The notes beneath the pieces were generated by a model that searched no databases, was not told where the DNA came from, and saw only the letters and a list, made by a program, of their open reading frames with translations. 28,973 nucleotides of DNA from Bacteroidales bacterium (lineage in GTDB: Bacteria; Bacteroidota; Bacteroidia; Bacteroidales; Muribaculaceae), in assembly GCA_014800105.1 (NCBI GenBank), contig JAAVGQ010000057.1, positions 1 through 28,973 on the forward strand, given 5' to 3'. This document shows, piece after piece, positions 1 to 9,020 of the stretch (position 1 is the stretch's first letter; each line of letters opens with the position of its first letter). The position numbers were made by a program, and so were the translations under genes.

Positions 1-1
1 C

Positions 2-682
2 AGCCTCGGTGATATACTTAGTGGTGATATTAGTTTGCCGGTCGAGCTTGAACATCCGCTACCTTTATTCCGCAAGTATCTTGCTGAAGGGTATTATCCA
101 TTTGCAATTGAGGGAGACCTTGACAGGAGGGTACAGCAAATAGTCAGTCTCACGGTTGAAACTGACATTCCAATGTATGCCGACATGAAGGCGACTACCG
201 CCCGAAAGTTGAAACAGATGCTCGGAATCATATCAGAGTTGGCCCCGTACAAACCAAGTGTCGATAATCTTTCCCAGGAAATCAAGGTGAGTAAAAACAA
301 TGTGCCTGATTACCTGCTGTGGTTGGAGAAGGCCGGCATGATAGGACAATTACGTGATGACACCGGCGGCATGAGGGGGCTTGGAAAAGTCGAAAAGGTG
401 TTCCTTGACAATCCCACTTTAATGACTATCCTGTCAGGTGGAAAGCCTAATATAGGTAATTTACGTGAAACCTTCTTCTATAATCAGATGAGGGTCGATT
501 ATGATGTGATGTCGTCTCGCATTTCTGACTTCCGAATCAATGATATGACCTTCGAGCTTGGGGGAAAGAACAAAGGACAGAAACAGATACGTGATGCTGA
601 ACAAGGGTATGTTGTCAAGGACGATATAGAATATCGTCACGGAAATGTTATTCCCCTGTTTTTATTCGGATTAACGTATTGA
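2..682 (+). CDS. AAA-family ATPase, C-terminal part (5' end outside window)
   Basis: The reading frame is open from base 2, upstream of the first possible TTG start at 35, so this is the 3' part of a longer gene. The visible 226 residues resemble the C-terminal region of the Bacteroidota AAA_14/DUF4143-type ATPases: an 'LPLFRKYLAEGYYPF' segment, then a winged-helix-like stretch (roughly 'SQEIKVSKNNVPDYLLWLEKAG') and a basic nuclease-like C-terminus. The Walker A and B motifs would lie before the window. The family consists of predicted ATP-binding proteins without a firm function, often accessory genes. It converges on the sirtuin gene, with only 7 bp between the two. The family call is from recognised sequence style and is moderately sure; the incompleteness is certain. 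Confidence 0.7.
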   Translation, partial: SLGDILSGDISLPVELEHPLPLFRKYLAEGYYPFAIEGDLDRRVQQIVSLTVETDIPMYADMKATTARKLKQMLGIISELAPYKPSVDNLSQEIKVSKNNVPDYLLWLEKAGMIGQLRDDTGGMRGLGKVEKVFLDNPTLMTILSGGKPNIGNLRETFFYNQMRVDYDVMSSRISDFRINDMTFELGGKNKGQKQIRDAEQGYVVKDDIEYRHGNVIPLFLFGLTY

Positions 683-689
683 GGACTAT

Positions 690-1373
690 TCAGCGGGCGA
701 GGAGGGTCTTGAGTTTTTCGATTCCGCGGGTTGCTGTGTCTTCGATTACGTTAACATTGGCCGGAACTGCAGCGGGATTGGGGTCGATATAGTAGACCGG
801 GACTCCCGGACGGACATATCGGAGAAGACCGGCGGCGGGGTAGACGTTGAGTGATGTTCCTATAACGACAAAGATGTCAGCCTCCATCGCCAGTTCTATA
901 GCCGGCTCGATATTGGGGACTGCTTCCTGAAAGAAGACGATGTGGGGGCGCACGCGGTGGCCGTCAATTACAGTCTCGGGTGTCGTGTCAAGGGCGCCCG
1001 GTTCGAGCTTGTAGACGAGGCTGTCGTTGTCAATGGCACGAACTTTCATGAGCTCGCCATGAAGATGAAGCACGTTCTTTGAGCCGGCGCGCTCGTGAAG
1101 GTCGTCAACATTCTGTGTGATAATATATACATCATAGTCCTTTTCAAGGTCAACGAGAGCAAGATGCCCGGCGTTAGGCTGAGCTTTCAGGAGGTCATGC
1201 CGGCGCTGATTATAGAAATTGTGAACGAGGGCGGGGTTGCGACGGAATCCGTCGGCACTCGCAACTTCCATTACGTCATACTGTTCCCACAATCCGCCTG
1301 AATCGCGGAAGGTTGAAATTCCACTCTCGGCACTCATTCCGGCACCGGTTGATATAACCAACTTCTTTTTCAT
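690..1373 (-). CDS. Sir2-family NAD-dependent protein deacylase lacking the zinc cysteines
   Basis: Sirtuin of 227 residues, expected to remove acyl groups from lysines using NAD+ in the cytoplasm. Visible motifs are the NAD-binding GAGMSAESGI near residue 10 with FRD after it, TQNVDDLH at 86-93, the catalytic HLHG with His105, and GTSLNVYPA near the C-terminus. A Tyr54-x-x-Arg57 pair (YNQR) matches the signature of class III sirtuins such as SIRT5 and E. coli CobB, which prefer acidic acyl groups (succinyl, malonyl). Oddity: the protein contains no cysteine, so the usual structural Zn(Cys)4 module is missing, and the FGE motif reads FQE. Zinc-less sirtuins are known in Bacteroidota. It is transcribed alone, divergent from the phosphatase gene, with a -7-type box 26 bp before the ATG. 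Confidence 0.9.
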   Translation of the reverse strand: MKKKLVISTGAGMSAESGISTFRDSGGLWEQYDVMEVASADGFRRNPALVHNFYNQRRHDLLKAQPNAGHLALVDLEKDYDVYIITQNVDDLHERAGSKNVLHLHGELMKVRAIDNDSLVYKLEPGALDTTPETVIDGHRVRPHIVFFQEAVPNIEPAIELAMEADIFVVIGTSLNVYPAAGLLRYVRPGVPVYYIDPNPAAVPANVNVIEDTATRGIEKLKTLLAR

Positions 1374-1398
1374 AACCTATCAATTTTGGTTTGTTACA

Positions 1399-1406
1399 CA
1401 AATATA
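1399..1406 (-). promoter_or_regulatory. Bacteroidota -7 box upstream of the sirtuin gene
   Basis: On the minus strand this reads TATATTTG, matching TAnnTTTG. It would put the transcription start about 15-20 bp before the ATG at 1373. I do not see a convincing -33 TTTG at the right distance. Confidence 0.5.
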
Positions 1407-1581
1407 AGTAATTATTCAAAATAAAACGATATAATATTTAAGCAATTACTTAACAAAATTCCACGTAAGTTTAGCTTCTGTACTCTCTAAAGGAATGCAA
1501 CATGGTTTGATTATGGGGCTTGTGTTAAATTAATGTAGAAAAAATGATGTTGTTTTAATATAATTTTAACATAAAATTTCG

Positions 1582-1589
1582 TAAATTTG
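1582..1589 (+). promoter_or_regulatory. Bacteroidota -7 box upstream of the phosphatase gene
   Basis: TAAATTTG followed by C matches the TAnnTTTG consensus. The TTG inside this box (1587) opens a longer reading frame, but a start codon inside the promoter's own -7 box is implausible. The box therefore supports an ATG at 1608 or 1617. Confidence 0.55.
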
Positions 1590-1616
1590 CGCCGTCATAA
1601 TCACACGATGTTTAAT

Positions 1617-2546
1617 ATGAAACGCGTCTTCATCCTAATAGGGATAATAATTTCAGGCTGTTTGCTAAGTGTTAATGCACAGACACGTGCTGATGTAAAT
1701 TTCCTCGTCGTAAGTGATCTGGGTAATTATGGAGGAGATGATCAACCCATTGTTGCCGAATCATTAGGGCAGGTAGCATATAACTTCGGCCCGACGGCGA
1801 TTCTAAACTTAGGCGACACATTTCATTACTGGGGCGTGCAGAGCGTCGATGATCCATCCTGGAATAATAATTTTGAAGCGATTTATACCCATCCGGCTCT
1901 TTACAACCTGTGGTACAGTGTGCTGGGTAATCATGACTATCAGGGAAACACTCAGGCTCTGATTGACTACACTGACCGCAGCCGGCGTTGGAACTTGCCC
2001 GAGCGTTATTACACTAAGAAATTTAAACGCGGTGACACTACCGTCGATGTAATATTTCTTGACACCACGCCCATGTTGAGACGTGCAAGAAATAATCCCG
2101 AAACTTATCCTGATGCACAAGTCCAGGATACGACGGCTCAGATCCAATGGCTCAGACGTGCGCTCGCGCAGGCTGACGGCGACTGGGTAATCGTGGCCGC
2201 TCACCACCCGTTATTCTCAGAACGTGACGATACTTCTTTCCAGAGGGCTGATGTAAACGCTCATCTTGGTCTGGCACTCGCATCCCGTCGTCCTGACTTA
2301 TATATAAATGGGGATCTGCATGGATTCGAGCACATCAAGCGCCCCGGTGATACGACTGATTACGTTACATGTACATCAGGCAGCAGGGCCTTTGATATCC
2401 CTGTGGGAGAGAATACAAAATATGCCAGCGGATATCCCGGTTTCATTTCTATGGCCTTTGACAAGAAAAAAGTGACTGTCATCATGCATGGTCGTGACGG
2501 CCGGGAGTTATACCGGTTTACCAAAGAAAAGGAGAACAATAGATAA
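1617..2546 (+). CDS. Secreted metallophosphoesterase, purple/tartrate-resistant acid phosphatase-like
   Basis: Predicted periplasmic or secreted dinuclear metal phosphatase. After a signal peptide (MKRVFILIGIIISGCLLSVNA, cleavage near AQT) come the metallophosphatase motifs in order: SDLGNYG, GDTFHYWG, GNHDYQGN, AHHPLFS and a final GDLHGFEH that supplies the last metal-binding histidines. The stretch around GNHDYQGN, with a following RRWNLPERYY, resembles mammalian ACP5-type purple acid phosphatase. The preferred start is ATG 1617, which gives a clean signal peptide; ATG 1608 is a close alternative, and a TTG at 1587 lies in the promoter box. The TonB receptor gene follows after 39 bp and may be co-transcribed, which would fit release and uptake of a phosphorylated substrate; that link is inference. 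Confidence 0.85.
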   Translation: MKRVFILIGIIISGCLLSVNAQTRADVNFLVVSDLGNYGGDDQPIVAESLGQVAYNFGPTAILNLGDTFHYWGVQSVDDPSWNNNFEAIYTHPALYNLWYSVLGNHDYQGNTQALIDYTDRSRRWNLPERYYTKKFKRGDTTVDVIFLDTTPMLRRARNNPETYPDAQVQDTTAQIQWLRRALAQADGDWVIVAAHHPLFSERDDTSFQRADVNAHLGLALASRRPDLYINGDLHGFEHIKRPGDTTDYVTCTSGSRAFDIPVGENTKYASGYPGFISMAFDKKKVTVIMHGRDGRELYRFTKEKENNR

Positions 2547-2585
2547 GTGGTACAAAACTATATTTTTCATTAACACATTCATTCT

Positions 2586-5500
2586 ATGTTAAATTTCAAC
2601 AAAGTAAAGGGTTTGACCCTGCGTTGTGTAGCTGTAGCTATCATGGCAGTGATGTCAATGGTGGCGAGCGCTCAGATCACAACAGCGTCTCTCTCAGGTC
2701 AGGTTACCGAACCTGATGGTGAAGTCCTCATCGGTGCTTCAGTTATCGCGTTGCACCAGCCCTCGGGAACCCGCTATGCCGCAGTAACCAACCTTGACGG
2801 ACGATATGACATTCAGGGTATGCGCGTGGGTGGTCCCTATGTCATCACCTACAGCTACGTGGGCAAACAGTCAGTGGTACTGAATGACATCAATCTTGAA
2901 CTGGGCGAAAATACTCAGCTTGACATCTACCTCGAGGATGCAGCCAACCAGCTTTCTGAAGTAGTTGTAACCGGTAAAGGCAGCCGTTTCATCCAGGCTC
3001 GCACCGGTGCTTCAACCAACATCTCGGCCACACAGATTGAGAATATGCCTACTGTGAACCGTTCAATCTCTGATATCACTAAACTGTCACCTTACAGCAA
3101 TGGTATGAGTTTTGCCGGTGCCGACGGCCGCAGCACAAACTTCACTGTTGACGGTGCTAACTTCAACAACAACTTCGGTCTTTCTTCAGCACTCCCCGGT
3201 GGCGGCAACCCCATTTCGCTCGACGCTATCGACGAGATGCAGGTTGTGGTATCTCCTTTTGATGTGCGCCAGACCAACTTTATCGGTGGCGGAATCAACG
3301 CTATCACTAAGTCAGGTACAAACACTTTCAAGGGATCAGCTTACGTTTACTATACTGACCAGGACTTGCGTGGTAACCGCATTGACGGTTTGGACCTTGG
3401 TTCACGTGCTGATGCTTCAAAGACTATCTACGGTTTCACCGTTGGTGGCCCTATCATAAAGAACAAGCTCTTCTTCTTCGTCAACTACGAGCATGAATCA
3501 CATCCCGGCCAGGTTATCACCTACAGCGCACGTGACGAGGGTCAGAATGCGGGAGGCCAGGTATCACGTACTACCAAGGCCGACATGAAACGTGTAGCAG
3601 ATCACCTCATGAGCAAGTATAACTATGATCCGGGTTCCTATACCAACTTCCCCGGTGACGAGAGCAACAACCGTTTCCTCGCCCGTCTTGACTGGAATAT
3701 CACCGATAACCATCGTCTCTCATTCCGTTATAATTATACCAAGAATGTTGCATGGGTGGGACCTAACGGAAACTCATCAGATACCGGATATCGCTTGAAT
3801 AATACTTATCGTGTGGGTCCACAGTCTATGGCATTCGCCAATTCTATGTATTCTGCCAACAATAAGGTTAATTCGTTCTCTCTTGACCTTAACAGCCGCT
3901 TCGGTAACAATATGTCGAACCAGCTCCTCGTTACCTATACCAACATCGAGGATATGCGTGGCACAAATTCTTCTCCTTTCCCCTTTATTGACATCATGGC
4001 CGGTAACGCCGAGAATCCTGTCGTTCTCGAGCCCTACATGAGTGCCGGTTACGAGCTCTTCACTTTCAACAATGGAGTGAAGAACAAAGTGTGGACGGTA
4101 AACGACAACTTCAAGTGGCTCCTGGGTAATCACTCTCTCACTGCGGGTATCGCTTATGAACACCAGATGGCATCAAACGCTTACATGCGTAATGGTACCG
4201 GTTACTACCGTTATTTCTCAATTGATGATTTCCTCAATGACCGTGCTCCCGAATCTTTCGCGCTTACTTATGGTTTTAATGGCGAGAAAGAGCCTGCTGC
4301 CGAGGTTAAATTCAACCAGATAGGTTTCTATCTCCAGGATGAGTGGAACATCAACCGTAACTTCAAGCTGTCTTATGGTCTGCGTTTCGATGAGATGATC
4401 TTCGACAACAGCTGTATCGAGCGTAACAATGCTATTTATGACATCGATTTTGGCGGTCGTCATATCGATACCGGTCTCTGGCCCAAAAATCAGCTTCAGG
4501 TGTCTCCCCGCGTAGGCTTCAATTGGGATATCCTCGGCGACAAGAGCCTTACATTGCGTGGTGGTACGGGTATTTTTACCGGTCGTCTCCCCCTTGTGTT
4601 CTTCACCAATATGCCCACTAATGCCAACATGGTTCAGAACTCAGTTCAGTTCAAGACCACCTATAACGGTGACGGAACAGTTAAATCAAGCGATCCACGT
4701 CTCGCACAGCTTGCCGGAGGTATGATCACAAACATGGACGAGATAATCAAAAAGTTCAATCTTCCCACGTCCAATGACAACCATGTCGCTTCAAGCAAGA
4801 TTTCCGGTGTTAAGTCTGACTTCAAGATGCCCCAGGTGTGGAAATCTTCAGTGGGAGTAGACTATAAACTTCCCGTCAGCTTCCCTCTCTATGTATCAGG
4901 TGAACTCATCTACATGCGTAATTTCAACGCTGTGAGCATCGAGAACTGGAACATCAAGCCGCAGAGCGAGTGGAATGATGGTGCAGGTGCCCAGCATTTT
5001 GCAGGAGTTGACAACCGCGTAATGTATCCTGCAGCTGACAAGTATCAGTATAAGGCAGGCACTAACGCCGTGGTACTGACCAATTCATCAAAAGGTCATG
5101 GCCTCATTGAAAGCTTCACCATCAATGCCCGCCCCATTGAGAACCTCTCGCTGATGATGTCTTACACCCACACCGCCAATACCGAGATTTCAGGTATGCC
5201 CGGCAGTGACCCCGTTTCAACATGGCAGGGCCTTTACACTGTGAACGGTCCTAACTATCCCACAGTGCAGTGCTCTCAGTATGTTGTGCCCAACAAGCTT
5301 ATCGCTTCGGCCAACTGGATGATTCCCTTCCAGTACAAAGGACTCGCCCGTAACACCAACATCTCGCTCTTCTACAGCGGCTACAGCTACAACGGTTACA
5401 GCTATGTTTATACCAACGACATGAACGGTGACGGTATTTCAAATGACCTCATCTACATCCCCGCTACTAAAGACGAGCTTAACTTCAAGACGGCTGCTGA

Positions 5501-5906
5501 CCGTGACGCTTTCTGGAACTACCTCGAGCAGGACAGCTACCTTAAGAACCACAAAGGACAGTATGCCGAGGCCTACAGCGCACGCTCTCCCTGGACCCAC
5601 CGCTTCGACCTCCGCATCATGGAAGAGTTCCAGTTCAACGTTGGCAGTGCAAAGCACGCTATCCAGCTCAGCTTCGATTTCATGAATATCGGTAACCTCA
5701 TCAACAGCCGCTGGGGTGTTACCCGTGTAAATACTAATACATACGGTAAGGGTATCCTCAAATATGAAGGTGTTGACGCCCAGAACAAGCCTATCTTCTC
5801 AATGGCTAAGATGAACGGTGAATATCTCACCAAGAGCTACGACTATTATCGCTATAATACCGAGTGTTGGCAGCTCCAGGTGGGCCTGAAGTACATCTTC
5901 AACTAA
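2586..5906 (+). CDS. Oar-like TonB-dependent outer-membrane receptor
   Basis: Protein of 1106 residues with a signal peptide ending near ASAQ (about residue 30). It continues with a carboxypeptidase-regulatory-like beta-sandwich (about 35-115, starting SGQVTEPDGEVLIGASV), a plug domain (about 125-240, with NFTVDGANFNN and an 'IDEMQVVVSPFDVRQ' segment) and a large beta-barrel that ends in an aromatic-rich final strand (LQVGLKYIFN). The plug and the FVNYEHE-type segment resemble the Oar family rather than SusC. There is no SusD partner next to it. The substrate is unknown. It sits just after the secreted phosphatase gene and is followed by a strong terminator hairpin, so the two may form a transcription unit. 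Confidence 0.88.
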   Translation: MLNFNKVKGLTLRCVAVAIMAVMSMVASAQITTASLSGQVTEPDGEVLIGASVIALHQPSGTRYAAVTNLDGRYDIQGMRVGGPYVITYSYVGKQSVVLNDINLELGENTQLDIYLEDAANQLSEVVVTGKGSRFIQARTGASTNISATQIENMPTVNRSISDITKLSPYSNGMSFAGADGRSTNFTVDGANFNNNFGLSSALPGGGNPISLDAIDEMQVVVSPFDVRQTNFIGGGINAITKSGTNTFKGSAYVYYTDQDLRGNRIDGLDLGSRADASKTIYGFTVGGPIIKNKLFFFVNYEHESHPGQVITYSARDEGQNAGGQVSRTTKADMKRVADHLMSKYNYDPGSYTNFPGDESNNRFLARLDWNITDNHRLSFRYNYTKNVAWVGPNGNSSDTGYRLNNTYRVGPQSMAFANSMYSANNKVNSFSLDLNSRFGNNMSNQLLVTYTNIEDMRGTNSSPFPFIDIMAGNAENPVVLEPYMSAGYELFTFNNGVKNKVWTVNDNFKWLLGNHSLTAGIAYEHQMASNAYMRNGTGYYRYFSIDDFLNDRAPESFALTYGFNGEKEPAAEVKFNQIGFYLQDEWNINRNFKLSYGLRFDEMIFDNSCIERNNAIYDIDFGGRHIDTGLWPKNQLQVSPRVGFNWDILGDKSLTLRGGTGIFTGRLPLVFFTNMPTNANMVQNSVQFKTTYNGDGTVKSSDPRLAQLAGGMITNMDEIIKKFNLPTSNDNHVASSKISGVKSDFKMPQVWKSSVGVDYKLPVSFPLYVSGELIYMRNFNAVSIENWNIKPQSEWNDGAGAQHFAGVDNRVMYPAADKYQYKAGTNAVVLTNSSKGHGLIESFTINARPIENLSLMMSYTHTANTEISGMPGSDPVSTWQGLYTVNGPNYPTVQCSQYVVPNKLIASANWMIPFQYKGLARNTNISLFYSGYSYNGYSYVYTNDMNGDGISNDLIYIPATKDELNFKTAADRDAFWNYLEQDSYLKNHKGQYAEAYSARSPWTHRFDLRIMEEFQFNVGSAKHAIQLSFDFMNIGNLINSRWGVTRVNTNTYGKGILKYEGVDAQNKPIFSMAKMNGEYLTKSYDYYRYNTECWQLQVGLKYIFN

Positions 5907-5944
5907 TCGCTCAGGCTGATTTTTTAAATACTCTCCAATAAATC

Positions 5945-5977
5945 GCAGCCGGGTCCTTCTCACAAGGATCCGGCTGC
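5945..5977 (+). terminator. Rho-independent-like terminator after the TonB receptor gene
   Basis: A 14-bp GC-rich stem (5945-5958 pairing with 5964-5977, one G-T pair) with a 5-nt loop, followed by CAGTTTTAT. It lies 38 bp after the receptor stop codon and before the gmd promoter. Confidence 0.8.
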
Positions 5978-5998
5978 CAGTTTTATCAGATGACTGAA

Positions 5999-6030
5999 TT
6001 TGGCGGAATGGGTAACAAGAGTTATCTTTG
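5999..6030 (+). promoter_or_regulatory. Bacteroidota promoter of gmd
   Basis: TTTG at 5999-6002 and TATCTTTG at 6023-6030 are separated by 20 bp, which matches the sigma-ABfr type -33/-7 arrangement. The gmd ATG follows 20 bp after the -7 box. Confidence 0.7.
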
Positions 6031-6049
6031 TAGCTAAAGAAATTAGAAT

Positions 6050-7138
6050 ATGAAAAAAGCATTGATCACGGGAGTAACCGGGCAGGATGGCTCGTTCCTG
6101 TCAGAGTTCCTACTTGAAAAGGGATATGAGGTGCATGGCACCATTCGCCGTTCGTCGGTCGACTTCAGGGAGCGTATCGCGCACCTTGAGGGCCGTCCTA
6201 ATTTCCATCTCCATTATGCTGACCTGAGCGACTCGATGTCACTCATGCAAGTTATAAGCAAGGTGCGCCCTGACGAAATATACAATCTCGCTGCTCAGAG
6301 TCATGTCCAGGTGTCTTTTGATACGCCTGAGTACACGGCCAATGTTGATGCTACAGGCGTTCTGAGGGTATTGGAGGCTGTCAGAATGTGTGGCTTGACA
6401 GGCAAGACACGCATCTATCAGGCATCTACCTCCGAGCTCTACGGGAAGGTCGAGCAGGTGCCTCAGAACGAGGAAACGCCATTTCATCCTTATTCGCCTT
6501 ACGCCGTGGCAAAGCTGTACGGTTTCTGGATTGTGAAGGAATACCGTGAGGCTTACGGTATGTATTGCTGTTCAGGCATTCTGTTCAACCATGAATCAGA
6601 GCGCCGTGGCGAGACATTTGTAACACGTAAGATAACGCTTGCGGCTGCACGAATTGCGCAGGGCAAGCAAGAAAAGCTTTATCTGGGTAACCTTTCGAGT
6701 TTGCGTGACTGGGGATATGCCCGCGACTATGTAGAGTGTATGTGGCTAATCCTCCAGCAACCGCAGCCTGATGATTATGTGATTGCCACAGGCGAGCAGC
6801 ACTCAGTCAGGGAGTTCTGTGCTCTCGCGTTCAAACGGGTGGGAATCGACCTGATATTCGAGGGAGAGGGAGCCGATGAAAAGGGTATAGATGCCAAGAC
6901 TGGCAAGGTGCTTATTGAAGTGTCGCCTGATTTCTATAGACCCACTGACGTCGTAAATCTCCTCGGCGACCCGTCAAAAGCAAAACGCGAATTAGGTTGG
7001 AATCCGGCTAAAACGAGTTTTGAGCAGCTCGTGAACCTCATGGTGGATGCTGACATGGCAAAGGTGGCCATGGAACGGGCCGGAGAGCAGGTGCGCACCA
7101 ATCTTGAAGAATTCCTCGAAAAAGGCATAGTAAAGTAA
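6050..7138 (+). CDS. gmd: GDP-mannose 4,6-dehydratase
   Basis: Converts GDP-D-mannose to GDP-4-keto-6-deoxy-D-mannose, the first step to GDP-L-fucose, in the cytoplasm. The protein has 362 residues, the normal length. The short-chain dehydrogenase NADP-binding motif GVTGQDGS is at 8-15, followed by an HGTIRRSS segment. The catalytic residues Thr127 and Glu129 (ASTSELYG) and Tyr151-x3-Lys155 (YAVAK) are present, as is the family segment [17 protein letters not shown]. It is transcribed alone from a clear promoter. The enzyme for the next step, fcl, lies about 9 kb away on the opposite strand; in many Bacteroides the two are adjacent. Confidence 0.96.
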   Translation: MKKALITGVTGQDGSFLSEFLLEKGYEVHGTIRRSSVDFRERIAHLEGRPNFHLHYADLSDSMSLMQVISKVRPDEIYNLAAQSHVQVSFDTPEYTANVDATGVLRVLEAVRMCGLTGKTRIYQASTSELYGKVEQVPQNEETPFHPYSPYAVAKLYGFWIVKEYREAYGMYCCSGILFNHESERRGETFVTRKITLAAARIAQGKQEKLYLGNLSSLRDWGYARDYVECMWLILQQPQPDDYVIATGEQHSVREFCALAFKRVGIDLIFEGEGADEKGIDAKTGKVLIEVSPDFYRPTDVVNLLGDPSKAKRELGWNPAKTSFEQLVNLMVDADMAKVAMERAGEQVRTNLEEFLEKGIVK

Positions 7139-7274
7139 GAGAGTCGTACAAATGTATGACGCTCTAAGGCTCTCACTTCTCAAGATGCCGGTGGCGTGCG
7201 GGGAGGGTAGGAGCGATTATGGTTTTTAGTGTTGATGGTTGCAATAATATTCGCGTGGGTTCGTTATAAGTGTA

Positions 7275-8021
7275 ATGAGTAGAACCCTGAAAATATTATC
7301 CATCATTATAGCGCTGGCTACGGTGATTCCGCTGTCGGCTGGTTCGCCGCGACTGAATAATAAGATTCAGAACCGCCCGTATGCCGACTTGCGTCCCTGG
7401 CACTTGGGCTTTTCAGTGGGGCTACACACTCAGGACATACGCTTCGCCCACAACGGCCTTGTTACCGAAGAAGGCGAAACGTGGTTCATGGAGCAACCGG
7501 CTTTCTCACCGGGCTTCTGTGTAAACGGCCTTTTTGACCTGAGGCTTAACGACTATTTCTCAGTGAGATTCACTCCCGGCATGTATTTCGGTAACCGTGA
7601 GATTTCAATGATCAATACCTCGGCTACTGAGGATGCCGTGGGACCGGAGGCACGCATTAAACAGAATCTCAAGTCAACACTCGTGGTTCTCCCTCTCGAT
7701 ATCAAGTTTGCAGCTCAACGTTTTCGTAACTGCCGTCCTTACCTCGTGGGTGGAGTGATGCCCACGATTGACGTGTCAAAGAAGCGTCCTGACTATATCA
7801 AGCTGAAATCTACTGACGTTTTCCTTGAAGTGGGTTTCGGTTGCGATTTCTATCTTCCTTACTTTAAATTCAATCCTGAGATCAAGTTCTGTTTTGGTCT
7901 CGCTGATGCCCTCACTCACCGTCGCCCTGACCTGGTGGATGATCCCGGCATGATGAAAATCACTAATTCTCTAAAACGCGCCACAAGCCAGATGGTGGTC
8001 CTTACTTTCTACTTTGAATAA
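7275..8021 (+). CDS. porT: Type IX secretion system protein PorT (SprT)
   Basis: Protein of 248 residues with a signal peptide (cleavage near LSAGS) and an outer-membrane beta-barrel typical of PorT/SprT. It carries the family's opening segment 'YADLRPWHLGFSVGLHTQD' after about residue 35. PorT is needed for T9SS assembly or maturation in Porphyromonas gingivalis. The porP gene overlaps its 3' end by 8 bp, which indicates translational coupling. The ATG at 7275 was chosen because it gives a clean signal peptide. The 136 bp before it holds no promoter box that I can recognise. The identification rests on recognised motifs and on its place at the head of the T9SS block. Confidence 0.85.
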   Translation: MSRTLKILSIIIALATVIPLSAGSPRLNNKIQNRPYADLRPWHLGFSVGLHTQDIRFAHNGLVTEEGETWFMEQPAFSPGFCVNGLFDLRLNDYFSVRFTPGMYFGNREISMINTSATEDAVGPEARIKQNLKSTLVVLPLDIKFAAQRFRNCRPYLVGGVMPTIDVSKKRPDYIKLKSTDVFLEVGFGCDFYLPYFKFNPEIKFCFGLADALTHRRPDLVDDPGMMKITNSLKRATSQMVVLTFYFE

Positions 8022-9000
8022 GCTTGCCGTCATATTATTCCTTTTGCTGTCAAGCGTGGGAGTGCTCACGCTCCACGCCCAGAGCGATGCCCAGTTCTCA
8101 CAGTACTATGAAGTCCCGGCTTACTATAACGCGGGTGCCATAGGTAACAGTGACCTGCTGAGGATTCGCGGCGGCATGCGCTTGCAGTGGATGGGTATTC
8201 ATGGGGCCCCGCGCTCGTTTGTGGGGACGGCCGACATGCCTCTGCGTCTGATGGAGAAACGCTTCGCCGTGGGACTCGTACTTCAGGAGGAGGGTATAGG
8301 CTTGTACAACAATCTGGCTCTTGGCGCGCGCCTTGCATATCATCAACCCCTGTTCAAGGGGCGCCTGAGCGCCGGTGTGGGCCTCGGCTTCATAGACCAG
8401 TCATTCAAGGGCTCGGACGTGTTCCTGCCTGACCAGGACGACTTCCATCAGGGAACTGACGAGGCGATACCCACCAATGACATCCGCGGCACGGCATTCG
8501 ACCTCAGTGCCGGTATCATGTACACTCACCCCCGCTTCTGGGTGGGAGTTTCAGTAAACCACATCAACAACCCCACCATGAGGTTGTCAAGCGAGGTGGA
8601 AAACAGCACTGCCGAGACCGGCTTCAACTACGAATTTACAGCCGGCCGGGTGGGCTATTTCATGGCCGGGAGCAATATTCCGATAAAAAACACGTTATTA
8701 GAAGTGATTCCCTCGCTGTTAGTCAAGAGTGACTTAACCTTTACCAGTGCTGAGGCTACTGCCCGCCTCAGGTACAACAAGTTCCTCACCGCGGGCGTGG
8801 GTTACCGCTATAAGGATGCCGTCAGCATCATTCTGGGTGCCGAGATTAAAGGGTTCTACATTGGTTACAGCTATGACTACTCAACCAGCGCCATTGCCCG
8901 TGCATCGAGCGGTAGCCACGAGCTCATGGCCGGTTACAGCCTCAAGCTTGATTTCAGCGATAAAAACAAGAATCGACACAAAAGCATACGCATAATGTAA
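8014..9000 (+). CDS. porP: PorP/SprF family type IX secretion membrane protein
   Basis: Outer-membrane beta-barrel of 328 residues with a signal peptide ending at LHAQ and the family opening 'DAQFSQYYEVPAYYNAGAIGN' (shortened here: DAQFSQYYEVPAYYN). PorP/SprF proteins anchor secreted T9SS cargo or bind the PorKN ring at the outer membrane. The start is a TTG at 8014 inside the end of porT; there is no ATG that would keep the signal peptide, so TTG appears to be the real start. The C-terminus carries a YSYDYSTS strand and a SGSHELMAGYSL strand typical of the family. porK follows after 20 bp, so it is in the por operon. Confidence 0.9.
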   Translation: MNKLAVILFLLLSSVGVLTLHAQSDAQFSQYYEVPAYYNAGAIGNSDLLRIRGGMRLQWMGIHGAPRSFVGTADMPLRLMEKRFAVGLVLQEEGIGLYNNLALGARLAYHQPLFKGRLSAGVGLGFIDQSFKGSDVFLPDQDDFHQGTDEAIPTNDIRGTAFDLSAGIMYTHPRFWVGVSVNHINNPTMRLSSEVENSTAETGFNYEFTAGRVGYFMAGSNIPIKNTLLEVIPSLLVKSDLTFTSAEATARLRYNKFLTAGVGYRYKDAVSIILGAEIKGFYIGYSYDYSTSAIARASSGSHELMAGYSLKLDFSDKNKNRHKSIRIM

Positions 9001-9020
9001 GCATATAAGACTTTCAGCCT

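Noticed and set aside
1587..1616. TTG start for the phosphatase
   Set aside because: It lies inside the -7 promoter box and would place extra hydrophilic residues before the signal peptide.
7139..7274. Possible imperfect hairpin and regulatory leader between gmd and porT
   Set aside because: The arms match only with bulges and there is no T-run or known riboswitch motif, so it was not listed as a terminator.
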